Position numbers and translations under genes: made by a program. Of a DNA stretch of 6,007 nt, positions 1-5,690 are shown piece by piece. Within the stretch, counting starts at the first letter, position 1. The number at the start of each line of letters is the position of its first letter. Source of the stretch: Deltaproteobacteria bacterium RBG_13_61_14 (GTDB taxonomy: Bacteria > RBG-13-61-14); contig MGQK01000092.1 of assembly GCA_001797815.1 (NCBI GenBank), positions 34,994-41,000 of the forward strand, written 5' to 3'. The notes beneath the pieces were generated by a model. It saw only the letters and a program-made list of their open reading frames with translations, had not been told where the DNA came from and did no database searches.

Positions 1-1226
1 CTCCCGGTCTCGGCCCCGGGGTTCAGGTCCTGCCCACCTCGGATTTCAATACCGAATGGCTGGTCGCCCGATCCGCCCCGGGCGATCTCCTCGGCTTGAA
101 ATTGAGCCTGGATTTTTTCTACCCCGAACTCCAAACCATGCGCCTGGCCATGAACGTGCCCTTGGCGGCCATGATCATCTCCTCCCTGGTGATCGTCCTG
201 CTCCTCGGCCGCGACCTTTCCCGCCCGCTAAAGGAAATGCAGAGCGTGGCCCGGGAGCTCGCTCAGGGCGAGGCCTTCCTCGAGCGCAACATCCAGGCCA
301 TCAGCGACGACGAGATCGGCGATCTCTCCCTGGCCTTTCACCGCCTGCTCGACCGCATCCGCGAGCAATACCTCTTCACCCGTTCGCTGCTCGAAGAGAT
401 GCGCAACTCGGTGCGGGTGTTGGGCGGTTCCACCGAAGAAATGAGCGCGGTGACCCGCCACCAGACCCAGGAACTGCAAGCCCAGGTGGCCCGGGTGCAG
501 GAAACCGCTCTCGCCGCGCGCCAGATCGCCTCCGGCGCGGACGAGATCAACCAGCAGGCCGCGGAAGTCGAGCAGGCGGCCGAAGTCACGGTCACGGCCC
601 GCCACACCGGGGAGCAGACGGTGACGGCCATCGTTGGAGAAATCAGCGGGATCCGCGACCAGGCGGTCAGCCTGCGCCGGCAGATGGGCGAGCTCCGGGA
701 GGTCTCGGAAGAGATCCGCACTATCCTCGACCTGATCAACTCGATCGCCTCCCGCACCGAGCTGTTGGCCCTTAACGCCGCCCTGGAGGCGGCCGCGGCC
801 GGGGAGGGGGGCCGGCGCTTCGCGGTGGTGGCGCAGGAGGTCAAGCGGCTGGCCGTCACCTCGGGCGAAGCCTCCGGCCAGGTGGGCGATCGAACCCGCC
901 GCATCCAGGCGCGGTTGGAGGAGATCGTGGCAGCCACCGACGTGGTGGCGGAGCAGGTGATCTCCGGCGGCCAGCGGGTCAACTCCATCCGCGAGGACTT
1001 CAGCCGGCTGGTGAAACTGGCCGGGGCCACCACCGCCGCGGCCCGGAACATCCTATCCCTGACCGGGCACCAGCAGGAAGGCAATCAAAAGCTGGTGGCG
1101 GCTTTGACCGGGGTGGAGAGAATCAGCCGGGAGATGCTGCAGGCGGCGGAGGAAGTGCAAAAGTCCATCTCCGACCTTTTCGCCCTGGCCCGGCAATTAG
1201 CCGATCGCTCGGGTCCAACCCCTTGA
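1..1226 (+). CDS. Methyl-accepting chemotaxis protein, 5'-truncated by the window edge
   Basis: This is a transmembrane chemoreceptor that relays ligand binding to the CheA/CheW kinase complex. The frame is open from base 3, so the true start lies outside the window; 407 residues are visible. In order they are: the end of an extracytoplasmic region (about 1-46), one transmembrane helix (about 47-69, the hydrophobic run [15 protein letters not shown]), a HAMP domain (about 70-121, with SRPLKEM and [10 protein letters not shown]), and a long coiled-coil signalling domain. The hairpin tip is recognisable near residues 250-285 ([11 protein letters not shown], then [12 protein letters not shown]). 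The C-terminal helix carries a possible methylation segment ([16 protein letters not shown]). There is no C-terminal CheR/CheB-tethering pentapeptide; it ends RSGPTP. The tip departs from the usual family sequence: A replaces the usual R in EAARAGE, and R replaces G in GRGFAVVA. The ligand cannot be inferred because the sensor domain is missing. Confidence 0.95.
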   Translation, partial: PGLGPGVQVLPTSDFNTEWLVARSAPGDLLGLKLSLDFFYPELQTMRLAMNVPLAAMIISSLVIVLLLGRDLSRPLKEMQSVARELAQGEAFLERNIQAISDDEIGDLSLAFHRLLDRIREQYLFTRSLLEEMRNSVRVLGGSTEEMSAVTRHQTQELQAQVARVQETALAARQIASGADEINQQAAEVEQAAEVTVTARHTGEQTVTAIVGEISGIRDQAVSLRRQMGELREVSEEIRTILDLINSIASRTELLALNAALEAAAAGEGGRRFAVVAQEVKRLAVTSGEASGQVGDRTRRIQARLEEIVAATDVVAEQVISGGQRVNSIREDFSRLVKLAGATTAAARNILSLTGHQQEGNQKLVAALTGVERISREMLQAAEEVQKSISDLFALARQLADRSGPTP

Positions 1227-1339
1227 AAACTCGGGCCTTTCTGCTTCACCCGGTCTTCCCCTCTTCTCTGCTGACCGGCCCTTACTTCCCCCTGTTTTCA
1301 GAGGGATTGAAAAAAAGCGCCCGCGCCTCAAGAAAAAGC

Positions 1340-1368
1340 TTGACAGGCTTTGAAGAAGGTGGTAAAAA
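1340..1368 (+). promoter_or_regulatory. Sigma-70-type promoter of the fadR-like gene
   Basis: A perfect -35 hexamer TTGACA (1340-1345) is followed after exactly 17 bp by TAAAAA (1363-1368), which matches the -10 consensus at 4 of 6 positions. Transcription would begin near 1374-1376, inside the palindromic operator at 1370-1387. The hexamers and spacing are seen directly; activity is inferred. Confidence 0.6.
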
Positions 1369-1369
1369 A

Positions 1370-1387
1370 TGAATGAACGTTCATTCA
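1370..1387. promoter_or_regulatory. Perfect 18-bp palindromic operator, FadR-box type
   Basis: TGAATGAACGTTCATTCA is its own reverse complement over all 18 bases. Its half-sites, TGAATGA and TCATTCA, are those I recall for the Bacillus FadR (YsiA) box. It starts 2 bp after the proposed -10 and covers the predicted transcription start, the place for a repressor. It lies just before a gene whose product resembles FadR, so autorepression relieved by long-chain acyl-CoA is the natural reading. I found no second full copy in the window; upstream of etfB only a lone CATTCA (2158-2163) is present. Confidence 0.85.
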
Positions 1388-1392
1388 GAGGC

Positions 1393-1399
1393 GGAGGAG
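1393..1399 (+). promoter_or_regulatory. Ribosome binding site that decides the fadR start
   Basis: GGAGGAG lies 6 nt before GTG 1406 and 3 nt before GTG 1403. It falls downstream of the predicted transcription start, so it would be on the mRNA. The weaker AAGGTGGT (1356-1363), which could serve ATG 1373, overlaps the proposed -10 and would not be transcribed from this promoter. Confidence 0.55.
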
Positions 1400-1405
1400 T
1401 GGGTG

Positions 1406-2014
1406 GTGGCAAGGGCCGCGGCTAAAATTCATCGAGACGCCAAAACCAAGTACGATCGGATCCTGGAATCCGCAATCAAGGTCTTTGCCCGCAAGGGCTT
1501 TCACAATTCCCGGATCTCCGAGATCGCGGCCGAAGCCGAGGTGGCGGACGGGACCATCTACCTCTATTTCAAGAACAAGGACGACATCTTGATCCGCTTG
1601 TTTGAAAACAGCCTGGAGCAGATCATCGCCGACCTGCGGGCGGAGATCGGCAAAGAGAATGACGCGCTCCGCAAATTGCGCCGGTTCATCAAGATGCACC
1701 TGGACTTGGTCAATAAGAATCCCAACCTGGCTGTGGTGCTGCAGGTGGAGTTGCGGCAGAGCAACAAGTTCATGAAGGAATACGAGCCGACCCGGTTCAT
1801 AGATTATTTAAACCTGATCGCCGAGATTATCCGGGAGGGGCAGGCCCAGGGCGCGATCCGGGCGGACGTGGCTCCGGGCATTGTCAAGCGGGCCTTGTTC
1901 GGGGCGCTGGACGAGATCGCGCTCCACAGCGTCCTGACCCGCAAAGGCAAGGATTACCTGCGCACCTCCGCGGACCAGATCTGTGAAATGTTCCTTCGCG
2001 GAATCGCGGCCTGA
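1406..2014 (+). CDS. fadR: TetR-family transcriptional repressor, FadR (YsiA)-like fatty acid regulator
   Basis: This is probably a dimeric repressor of fatty acid degradation genes that releases DNA on binding long-chain acyl-CoA. From GTG 1406 the product has 202 residues, close to Bacillus FadR (about 194). The N-terminal TetR domain shows KYDRILESAIKVFARKGF (about 16-33) and a helix-turn-helix around residues 37-62 containing VADGTIYLYFKNKDDIL, almost identical to my recollection of Bacillus FadR. The ligand domain carries LAVVLQVELRQSN (about 108-120), also a FadR-like block. An alternative start, ATG 1373 (213 residues), lies inside the operator and before or at the predicted transcription start. 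GTG 1406 is preferred because a good SD (1393-1399) precedes it. A FadR-type operator sits on the promoter and etfBA follow 166 nt downstream, which echoes the Bacillus operon that also holds fadR and etfBA. The family call is secure; the fatty-acid role is inferred from similarity, operator and context. Confidence 0.9.
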   Translation: MARAAAKIHRDAKTKYDRILESAIKVFARKGFHNSRISEIAAEAEVADGTIYLYFKNKDDILIRLFENSLEQIIADLRAEIGKENDALRKLRRFIKMHLDLVNKNPNLAVVLQVELRQSNKFMKEYEPTRFIDYLNLIAEIIREGQAQGAIRADVAPGIVKRALFGALDEIALHSVLTRKGKDYLRTSADQICEMFLRGIAA

Positions 2015-2052
2015 AGTCGAGGCCGCGGCCCGGGGCGAAGGGGCCCGAGCGG

Positions 2053-2133
2053 TTTGGGCTCAAAGAGGCCGGCGCGGTTGACATGGATTCCCCGGCAGGT
2101 CAACCGCGCCCCTCTTCCCCGGGGCCGAGCCAA
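2053..2133. repeat. Large imperfect inverted repeat / hairpin in the leader between fadR and etfB
   Basis: A perfect 12-bp stem, GGCGCGGTTGAC (2071-2082) with GTCAACCGCGCC (2099-2110), encloses a 16-nt loop. After a 2-nt bulge (2069-2070) the stem continues with AAGAGG (2063-2068) against CCTCTT (2111-2116). Further out, GGCTC (2057-2061) can pair with GAGCC (2127-2131). No T-run follows, so it is not a canonical intrinsic terminator. It could be a structured leader, a site for mRNA processing, or an operator dyad. The complementarity is directly visible; the role is unknown. Confidence 0.75.
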
Positions 2134-2166
2134 CTCCCTCCTGGGGGAGGTTCAACGCATTCAAGG

Positions 2167-2174
2167 AAAGGAGG
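2167..2174 (+). promoter_or_regulatory. Ribosome binding site of etfB
   Basis: AAAGGAGG is a near-perfect Shine-Dalgarno sequence ending 6 nt before GTG 2181. It fixes this non-ATG start. Confidence 0.85.
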
Positions 2175-2180
2175 AGAAAC

Positions 2181-2975
2181 GTGAAGATTGTAGTTTGTCT
2201 GAAGCAGACTCCGGACACCGAAGCCACCATCAAACTCACCGCGGACAAACAAGGCATCGAGGAACAGAACATCAAGTGGGTCATGAACCCCTACGACGAG
2301 TATGCGGTGGAACAGGCGCTGCGGCTCAAGGAAAAGCATGGGGGCGAGACCGTGGTGGTCTGCATGGGACCCGACCGGGTGACCGAGGCCATGCGCACCG
2401 CTTTAGCCATGGGCATGGACAAGGGCGTGCACCTCAAGGACGACGCCTTTGCCCACTCCGACGCCACCGGCACCGCCAAGGCCCTGGCCGCGGCGATCAA
2501 GCCGCTTTCGCCCGACCTCATCCTCTGCGGCCGGCAGGCGATTGACTGGGACATGGCTCAGGTTCCTGCCATCCTGGCCGAGCTGCTCGACATGCCCCAG
2601 GTGACCGTGGTGGCCAAGATGGAAATGGGCGCCGACGGCAAGAGCGCGGTCTGCAACCGCCGGATCGAGGGCGGCGAGGAAGTGGTGGAGGTGAAGTTCC
2701 CCGCGGTCCTCACCTGCGACAAGGGGCTGAACGAACCCCGCTATGCCTCACTCCCCGGCATCATGAAGGCCAAGAAAAAAGAGATCAAGCCCCTGGGCCT
2801 GGCCGAGAGCGGGCTTTCCGCCAACGACGTGGGCAAGGCCTCTTCCAAGGTGCAGATCCTGGAGTACCTGCCCCTGCCCGAGCGTCCGCCGGGAAAGGTC
2901 TTCAAGGAACAGGAAACCCCGGACATGGTCAAGCAGGTGGTCAAGCTGCTGCGCGAAGAGGCCAAGATCATTTAA
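2181..2975 (+). CDS. etfB: Electron transfer flavoprotein, beta subunit
   Basis: EtfB forms a cytoplasmic heterodimer with EtfA. It takes electrons from acyl-CoA dehydrogenases and passes them to a quinone oxidoreductase or another partner; beta subunits bind AMP, or a second FAD in bifurcating forms. The product has 264 residues, normal for the family, with a GTG start after a strong SD. Visible landmarks are MKIVVCLKQTPDT at the N-terminus, NPYDEYAVEQAL (36-47), DATGTAKALA (94-103, nucleotide-binding region), CGRQAIDWDMAQVP (116-129), the ETF-beta signature region (about 157-178, with RRIEGGEEVVEVKFPAVLT), and the recognition loop NEPRYASLPGIMKAKKK (184-200) that docks onto dehydrogenases. 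The loop closely resembles that of human ETFB, including the anchoring leucine (L191 here). The gene precedes etfA by 37 nt and follows the FadR-like regulator, which suggests a beta-oxidation role. Whether this ETF bifurcates cannot be settled by eye. Confidence 0.97.
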   Translation: MKIVVCLKQTPDTEATIKLTADKQGIEEQNIKWVMNPYDEYAVEQALRLKEKHGGETVVVCMGPDRVTEAMRTALAMGMDKGVHLKDDAFAHSDATGTAKALAAAIKPLSPDLILCGRQAIDWDMAQVPAILAELLDMPQVTVVAKMEMGADGKSAVCNRRIEGGEEVVEVKFPAVLTCDKGLNEPRYASLPGIMKAKKKEIKPLGLAESGLSANDVGKASSKVQILEYLPLPERPPGKVFKEQETPDMVKQVVKLLREEAKII

Positions 2976-3002
2976 GTGCATAGTGCGCAGTGCACAGTGA
3001 AG
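2975..3002 (+). repeat. Four imperfect 7-bp tandem units between etfB and etfA
   Basis: AGTGCAT (2975-2981), AGTGCGC (2982-2988), AGTGCAC (2989-2995) and AGTGAAG (2996-3002) follow each other without gaps. The array begins at the last base of the etfB stop codon and runs into the SD AAGGAG (3000-3005) of etfA. It makes up most of the 37-nt intergenic spacer. Confidence 0.75.
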
Positions 3003-3012
3003 GAGAATTAAA

Positions 3013-3999
3013 ATGGCAAGCGGTGTCATGATTTTCGCGGAACAGAGGGAAGGCAAGTTCAGAAAGATTGCCTTCGAGCTGTTGAATATCGGGAAACAAC
3101 TCAAGGACCAGGTCGGCGGCCCGCTCTCCGCGGTGGTGGTGGGCAAAGGCGTGGAGGGCCTGGCCCAGGACCTGGGCAAGTTCGGGGCCGAGAAGGTCTA
3201 TCTGGTGGACGGCGATCTTTTCGCCAACTATTCCAGCGAGGGTTACGCCGCCGCGGTCGCGGCCGCGGCCAAAAAGGCCGATCCGGCCATCCTGCTCACC
3301 GGCGCCTCCACCATGGGCAAGGACCTCTCGCCCCGGGTCTGCGCCAAGCTCGCCACCGGCCTGAGCTCGGACTGCACCAAGCTCGAGGTCCAGGCCGGCA
3401 AGCTGATCGCCACCCGGCCGGTCTATTCCGGCAAGTGCTACGTCAAGACCCAGGTGCCCAACACCACGCCCCAGATGGCCGCGGTCCGGCCCAATGCCTA
3501 TGCGGCCGCGGCCGCGGGCGGCGGCTCGGCCGAGCTGGTCAAGGTGGACCCGGGCATCGGCCCGGACAGCCTGCGGGCCAAGGTCAAGGAAGTGGTCAAG
3601 TCCGCGGCCGGCAAGGTGGACCTGACCGAGGCCAACGTGATCGTCTCCGGCGGCCGGGGCATCAAGGCGGCCGAAAACTTCAAGATCCTGAACGAACTCG
3701 CCGACGTCATCGGCGCCACCGTGGGCGCTTCCCGCGCCGCGGTGGACTCCGGCTATGCCACCCAGGACATGCAGGTGGGCCAGACCGGCAAGGTGGTCAA
3801 CCCCAACCTCTACATCGCCTGCGGCATCTCCGGCGCCATCCAGCACCTGGCCGGCATGCGCACCTCCAAGGTCATCGTCGCCGTCAACAAGGACTCGGAT
3901 GCGCCGATTTTCCAGAAGGCCGACTACGGGATTGTGGACGACCTCTTCAAGGTGGTCCCGATCATGACCGAGGAATTTAAAAAGCTCCTGGCCGAATAA
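3013..3999 (+). CDS. etfA: Electron transfer flavoprotein, alpha subunit
   Basis: EtfA is the FAD-carrying partner of EtfB in the electron transfer flavoprotein that oxidises acyl-CoA dehydrogenases. The product has 328 residues, the usual length, with no N-terminal ferredoxin extension. The start ATG is preceded by AAGGAG (3000-3005), 7 nt away. The N-terminal alpha/beta domain (about 1-165) is followed by an alanine/glycine-rich stretch (163-172). The C-terminal FAD domain shows SGGRG (212-216), SRAAVDSGY (240-248), QVGQTGK (254-260), the ETF-alpha signature beginning [16 protein letters not shown] (266-281) and reaching N292, and [19 protein letters not shown] (292-310). All the expected FAD-contact blocks are present, so the protein should be functional. 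It is almost certainly cotranscribed with etfB, and an intrinsic terminator follows 22 nt after the stop codon. Confidence 0.97.
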   Translation: MASGVMIFAEQREGKFRKIAFELLNIGKQLKDQVGGPLSAVVVGKGVEGLAQDLGKFGAEKVYLVDGDLFANYSSEGYAAAVAAAAKKADPAILLTGASTMGKDLSPRVCAKLATGLSSDCTKLEVQAGKLIATRPVYSGKCYVKTQVPNTTPQMAAVRPNAYAAAAAGGGSAELVKVDPGIGPDSLRAKVKEVVKSAAGKVDLTEANVIVSGGRGIKAAENFKILNELADVIGATVGASRAAVDSGYATQDMQVGQTGKVVNPNLYIACGISGAIQHLAGMRTSKVIVAVNKDSDAPIFQKADYGIVDDLFKVVPIMTEEFKKLLAE

Positions 4000-4021
4000 A
4001 TCACGCTCCGCCCCCCGAAAC

Positions 4022-4056
4022 AAAAGCCCCGGTTCAAAAGCCGGGGCTTTTTTTTT
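4022..4056 (+). terminator. Intrinsic terminator of the etfBA unit
   Basis: The stem AAAAGCCCCGG (4022-4032) pairs with CCGGGGCTTTT (4041-4051) around an 8-nt loop, and nine T (4048-4056) run from the 3' arm. The 7-bp GC core plus U-tract is textbook. Read on the other strand, the arm is followed by only four T, so it may terminate the convergent PilZ gene less efficiently. Confidence 0.95.
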
Positions 4057-4121
4057 CGGAGGCTTCCCCCCATCGGGCGGCCCGCGCCCTGGTGCAGGGG
4101 GATTGGCCAGGAAAGGCGGCG

Positions 4122-4472
4122 CTACTCGTGCTGGCGCGACCGGGCAATCACGGCTTCGATGACCTGAGCGAGCGCCGCATCCACTGCCACAAACTCAATC
4201 CCTATCCCCGGCTCCAGGTGAGTGGCACCCCCCTCCGGCGGGATCACGCACTGGACGATGCCTTTGATAGTGTAAAAGTCGCCGGCGCCGTCCGGGATCT
4301 GGATCAGGACTATGCTCCCCACCGGCTTGCTCACCGCGGTGCGAATGAACAGGCCGCCGCGGCTCAAGTTGCAGACGTTAGCCTGGATGAACTCGCTGAA
4401 ATCCTCCATCGCCTGGAAGCGGATGGACAAGGTGACCGGCACCCGAATATATCGCCGTCGCTCTTCCGTCAC
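4122..4472 (-). CDS. PilZ-domain protein, likely c-di-GMP receptor
   Basis: This is a 116-residue, single-domain cytoplasmic protein. PilZ domains bind cyclic di-GMP and pass the signal to motility, surface-attachment or exopolysaccharide machinery. Both halves of the binding motif are present: the arginine cluster RRRYIR (5-10) at the N-terminus and the N-x-S-x-G-G loop NLSRGG (35-40). The C-terminal strand PGIGIEFV (88-95) is also typical of small PilZ proteins of Desulfobacterota and myxobacteria. The start is GTG (4470-4472 on the complement), supported by a Shine-Dalgarno GAGGAAGG (4479-4486 on the complement) 6 nt upstream. The gene is convergent with etfA and divergent from the acetyltransferase gene, so it is probably monocistronic. 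Its effector partner cannot be told from the sequence; the chemoreceptor at the window start is a possible but unproven functional neighbour. Confidence 0.93.
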   Translation of the reverse strand: MTEERRRYIRVPVTLSIRFQAMEDFSEFIQANVCNLSRGGLFIRTAVSKPVGSIVLIQIPDGAGDFYTIKGIVQCVIPPEGGATHLEPGIGIEFVAVDAALAQVIEAVIARSRQHE

Positions 4473-4529
4473 TCGAAACCTTCCTCTTCACAATAGAAGA
4501 ACTCCAGCCGGATTGCAAGCGCCCTCCAA

Positions 4530-4558
4530 CTTAACATGGGGTCAGGCACCTTGTTAAG
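4530..4558. repeat. Short inverted repeat resembling a REP element
   Basis: CTTAACA (4530-4536) and TGTTAAG (4552-4558) are perfect 7-bp arms around a 15-nt core containing GGGGTCAGGCACC. From memory, this core (complement GGTGCCTGACCCC) recurs in many bacterial genomes next to IS200-like REP-associated transposases. No transposase is in the window. It sits in the divergent spacer between the PilZ and acetyltransferase genes. The structure is certain; the family assignment is recalled, not checked. Confidence 0.55.
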
Positions 4559-4619
4559 CGGGAAAATGGTTTGAGGGCGGATTTTGCTTTACAAATGCGG
4601 GCAGATGTGGCAAAAATGA

Positions 4620-4625
4620 GATAAT
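4620..4625 (+). promoter_or_regulatory. Possible -10 element for the acetyltransferase gene
   Basis: GATAAT matches the -10 consensus at 5 of 6 positions and lies 49 nt before ATG 4675. No convincing -35 lies 16-18 bp upstream; TTTACA (4588-4593) is 26 bp away. It is offered only as the best candidate in this spacer. Confidence 0.25.
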
Positions 4626-4674
4626 CGGTATCGCCCCCATTTTGGCTCGGCCAAGTTTCTCCTGGGAGGCAGGC

Positions 4675-5157
4675 ATGACGGATTATCGGGTGCGTCCGGC
4701 GGTTTGGGAAGAGTCCGAGGACCTGATCGCCCTGTGGCTCTTGAACGGGGAATACCATCGCCGGCTGGACGAGCAGTATTACCGGTTCCGCCGCACCGCG
4801 GGGATCGAGTTCGGCCACTACCTGCTCCGCGCCCTCAACGACCCCAACTGGCGGGTGCTCTCGGGGGTGACCGACGACGACGAGGTCGTGGGCCTGGCCC
4901 TGGCCACCCTCCAGCGCCGGCCGCCGGTGATGCTGGAAGAGGGGTACGGCTTTGTGGACACCCTGATCGTGCACGAAGACCACCGCCGGCAAGGTCTGGG
5001 CCGGATGCTGGTCCAAGACCTGGTCGCCTGGTTCCGGGAAAAAGGCGCCCGCACGGTCGAGCTCTCCATGGCCGCCAAGAACCCGGCCGGCGAAAAGTTC
5101 TGGAGCGCCCTGGGCTTCGAGACCCTGCTCGTGCGCAAAGTGCTCCGGCTCGGATGA
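4675..5157 (+). CDS. GNAT-family N-acetyltransferase
   Basis: GNAT enzymes transfer an acyl group from acyl-CoA to an amine; the substrate here is unknown. The 160-residue product begins MTDYRVRPAV, a usual beta-1 opening. Motif A is clear: VDTLIVHEDHRRQGLGRML (94-112), with the acetyl-CoA pyrophosphate-binding signature R104-x-x-G107-x-G109. Motif B follows as NPAGEKFWSALGFE (136-149). ATG 4675 is chosen because GGGAGG (4664-4669) ends 5 nt upstream. An in-frame TTG at 4642 would add 11 residues and place this SD inside the coding sequence, so it is unlikely. The stop codon overlaps the ATG of the next gene (ATGA, 5154-5157), which suggests translational coupling and a two-gene operon. The family call is firm; a specific substrate cannot be assigned from sequence. 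Confidence 0.93.
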   Translation: MTDYRVRPAVWEESEDLIALWLLNGEYHRRLDEQYYRFRRTAGIEFGHYLLRALNDPNWRVLSGVTDDDEVVGLALATLQRRPPVMLEEGYGFVDTLIVHEDHRRQGLGRMLVQDLVAWFREKGARTVELSMAAKNPAGEKFWSALGFETLLVRKVLRLG

Positions 5158-5690
5158 CGGAAAGCGGAGGGGCATGGCATGCCATGCCCCTACCAGATGC
5201 CTTAAATGCCATGAAACCCTTGCCACCTTCGGGAAAGACCCCACTTGAGGTTTTCCACCGCCGGCTCGACTTCCGCGTCCTCGGCCTGGACCAGGACCGC
5301 ATGCGGGTCACCGCCGAACTCGAAGACCTCATGCACCACTTCATCCTCACCGTGGACGTCCGCGCCCCGGAGATGCTGATCACCGCGGTCAACCTGGAAA
5401 TCCCCCGCTACCCCAACCGCCGCTGCCTCTTGATCCGGCCCGCGCTCGACCGCCTGATCGGCCTGAAAATCGAGCGCGGCTTCACCGAGCAGGTCAAGGC
5501 GTTCCTCCACGGACCCCGGGGCTGCACCAACGTCTTCAACCTGGTGATCGCCGCGGTGCCCCTGGCCGTCAACACCCGCGACACCCTGCCCTACTTTTTC
5601 GGCGAACAGGACTTCCGCGAGTCGCGGGACAAAATGAAGGCGGTCATGAAAGACCAGTGCATCGCCTGGTCGGGCGAGATCCAGGATTGA
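5154..5690 (+). CDS. DUF2889 domain protein of unknown function
   Basis: I recognise the layout of DUF2889: FHRRLDFRV (34-42), an acidic ELEDLMHHF segment (55-63), a basic stretch with C91 (PNRRCLLI), GLKIERGF (103-110), and RGCTNVFNL (122-130) with a conserved cysteine. The biochemical function of the family is unknown to me. There is no signal peptide or membrane segment. From ATG 5154 the product has 178 residues. This start overlaps the acetyltransferase stop as ATGA and suits coupled translation, but it puts the 24-bp palindrome inside codons 5-13. Alternatives are ATG 5184 (168 residues, within the palindrome, GGAGGGG 11 nt upstream) and ATG 5211 (159 residues, no SD). The domain starts after all three, so the start is uncertain but the gene is not. 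The stop codon directly abuts that of the convergent epimerase gene. Confidence 0.85.
   Translation: MTESGGAWHAMPLPDALNAMKPLPPSGKTPLEVFHRRLDFRVLGLDQDRMRVTAELEDLMHHFILTVDVRAPEMLITAVNLEIPRYPNRRCLLIRPALDRLIGLKIERGFTEQVKAFLHGPRGCTNVFNLVIAAVPLAVNTRDTLPYFFGEQDFRESRDKMKAVMKDQCIAWSGEIQD
5168..5191. repeat. Perfect 24-bp palindrome at the acetyltransferase/DUF2889 junction
   Basis: The left half AGGGGCATGGCA (5168-5179) is the exact reverse complement of the right half TGCCATGCCCCT (5180-5191). In RNA it would fold into a 10-bp stem with a CATG loop, hiding the GGAGGGG sequence (5166-5172) and ATG 5184. It resembles short palindromic dispersed repeats found in many genomes, but its copy number cannot be judged here. 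Confidence 0.85.

Noticed and set aside
56-775. A 239-codon open frame on + inside the chemoreceptor gene
   Set aside because: It is a Pro/Arg/Gly-rich out-of-frame shadow; the chemoreceptor frame shows clear HAMP and signalling motifs over the same bases.
1250-1278. CCGGTC (1250-1255) and GACCGG (1273-1278) as a terminator for the chemoreceptor gene
   Set aside because: The 6-bp arms have a 17-nt loop and no T-run follows, so it may be chance. No clear terminator is seen in the 1227-1339 spacer.
1369-1425. An 18-codon ATG frame overlapping the operator, a possible leader peptide
   Set aside because: Its ATG precedes the predicted transcription start, and its coding content (Gly/Arg-rich) comes from operator and SD sequence.
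2078-2106. TTGACA (2078-2083) as a -35 for etfB
   Set aside because: At 16-18 bp downstream there is only TCAACC/CAACCG/AACCGC, with no -10 resemblance; the hexamer is part of the hairpin arm.
2158-2163. CATTCA before etfB as a second FadR operator
   Set aside because: Only one half matches; the opposite half-site is absent.
3500-3525. A GCGGCC-rich run in etfA as a repeat element
   Set aside because: It encodes the alanine/glycine-rich linker of EtfA in frame, a place where the family is often alanine-rich.
2968-4023. A 351-codon open frame on - covering all of etfA
   Set aside because: It is antisense to an unmistakable etfA, has a His/Gly/Asp-rich composition without a recognisable domain, and results from high GC and third-position bias.
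4491-4519. A - strand promoter for the PilZ gene (TTGCAA, 17 bp, TATTGT)
   Set aside because: Both hexamers match at only 4 of 6 positions, and the predicted start would fall within the ribosome binding site; too weak to list.
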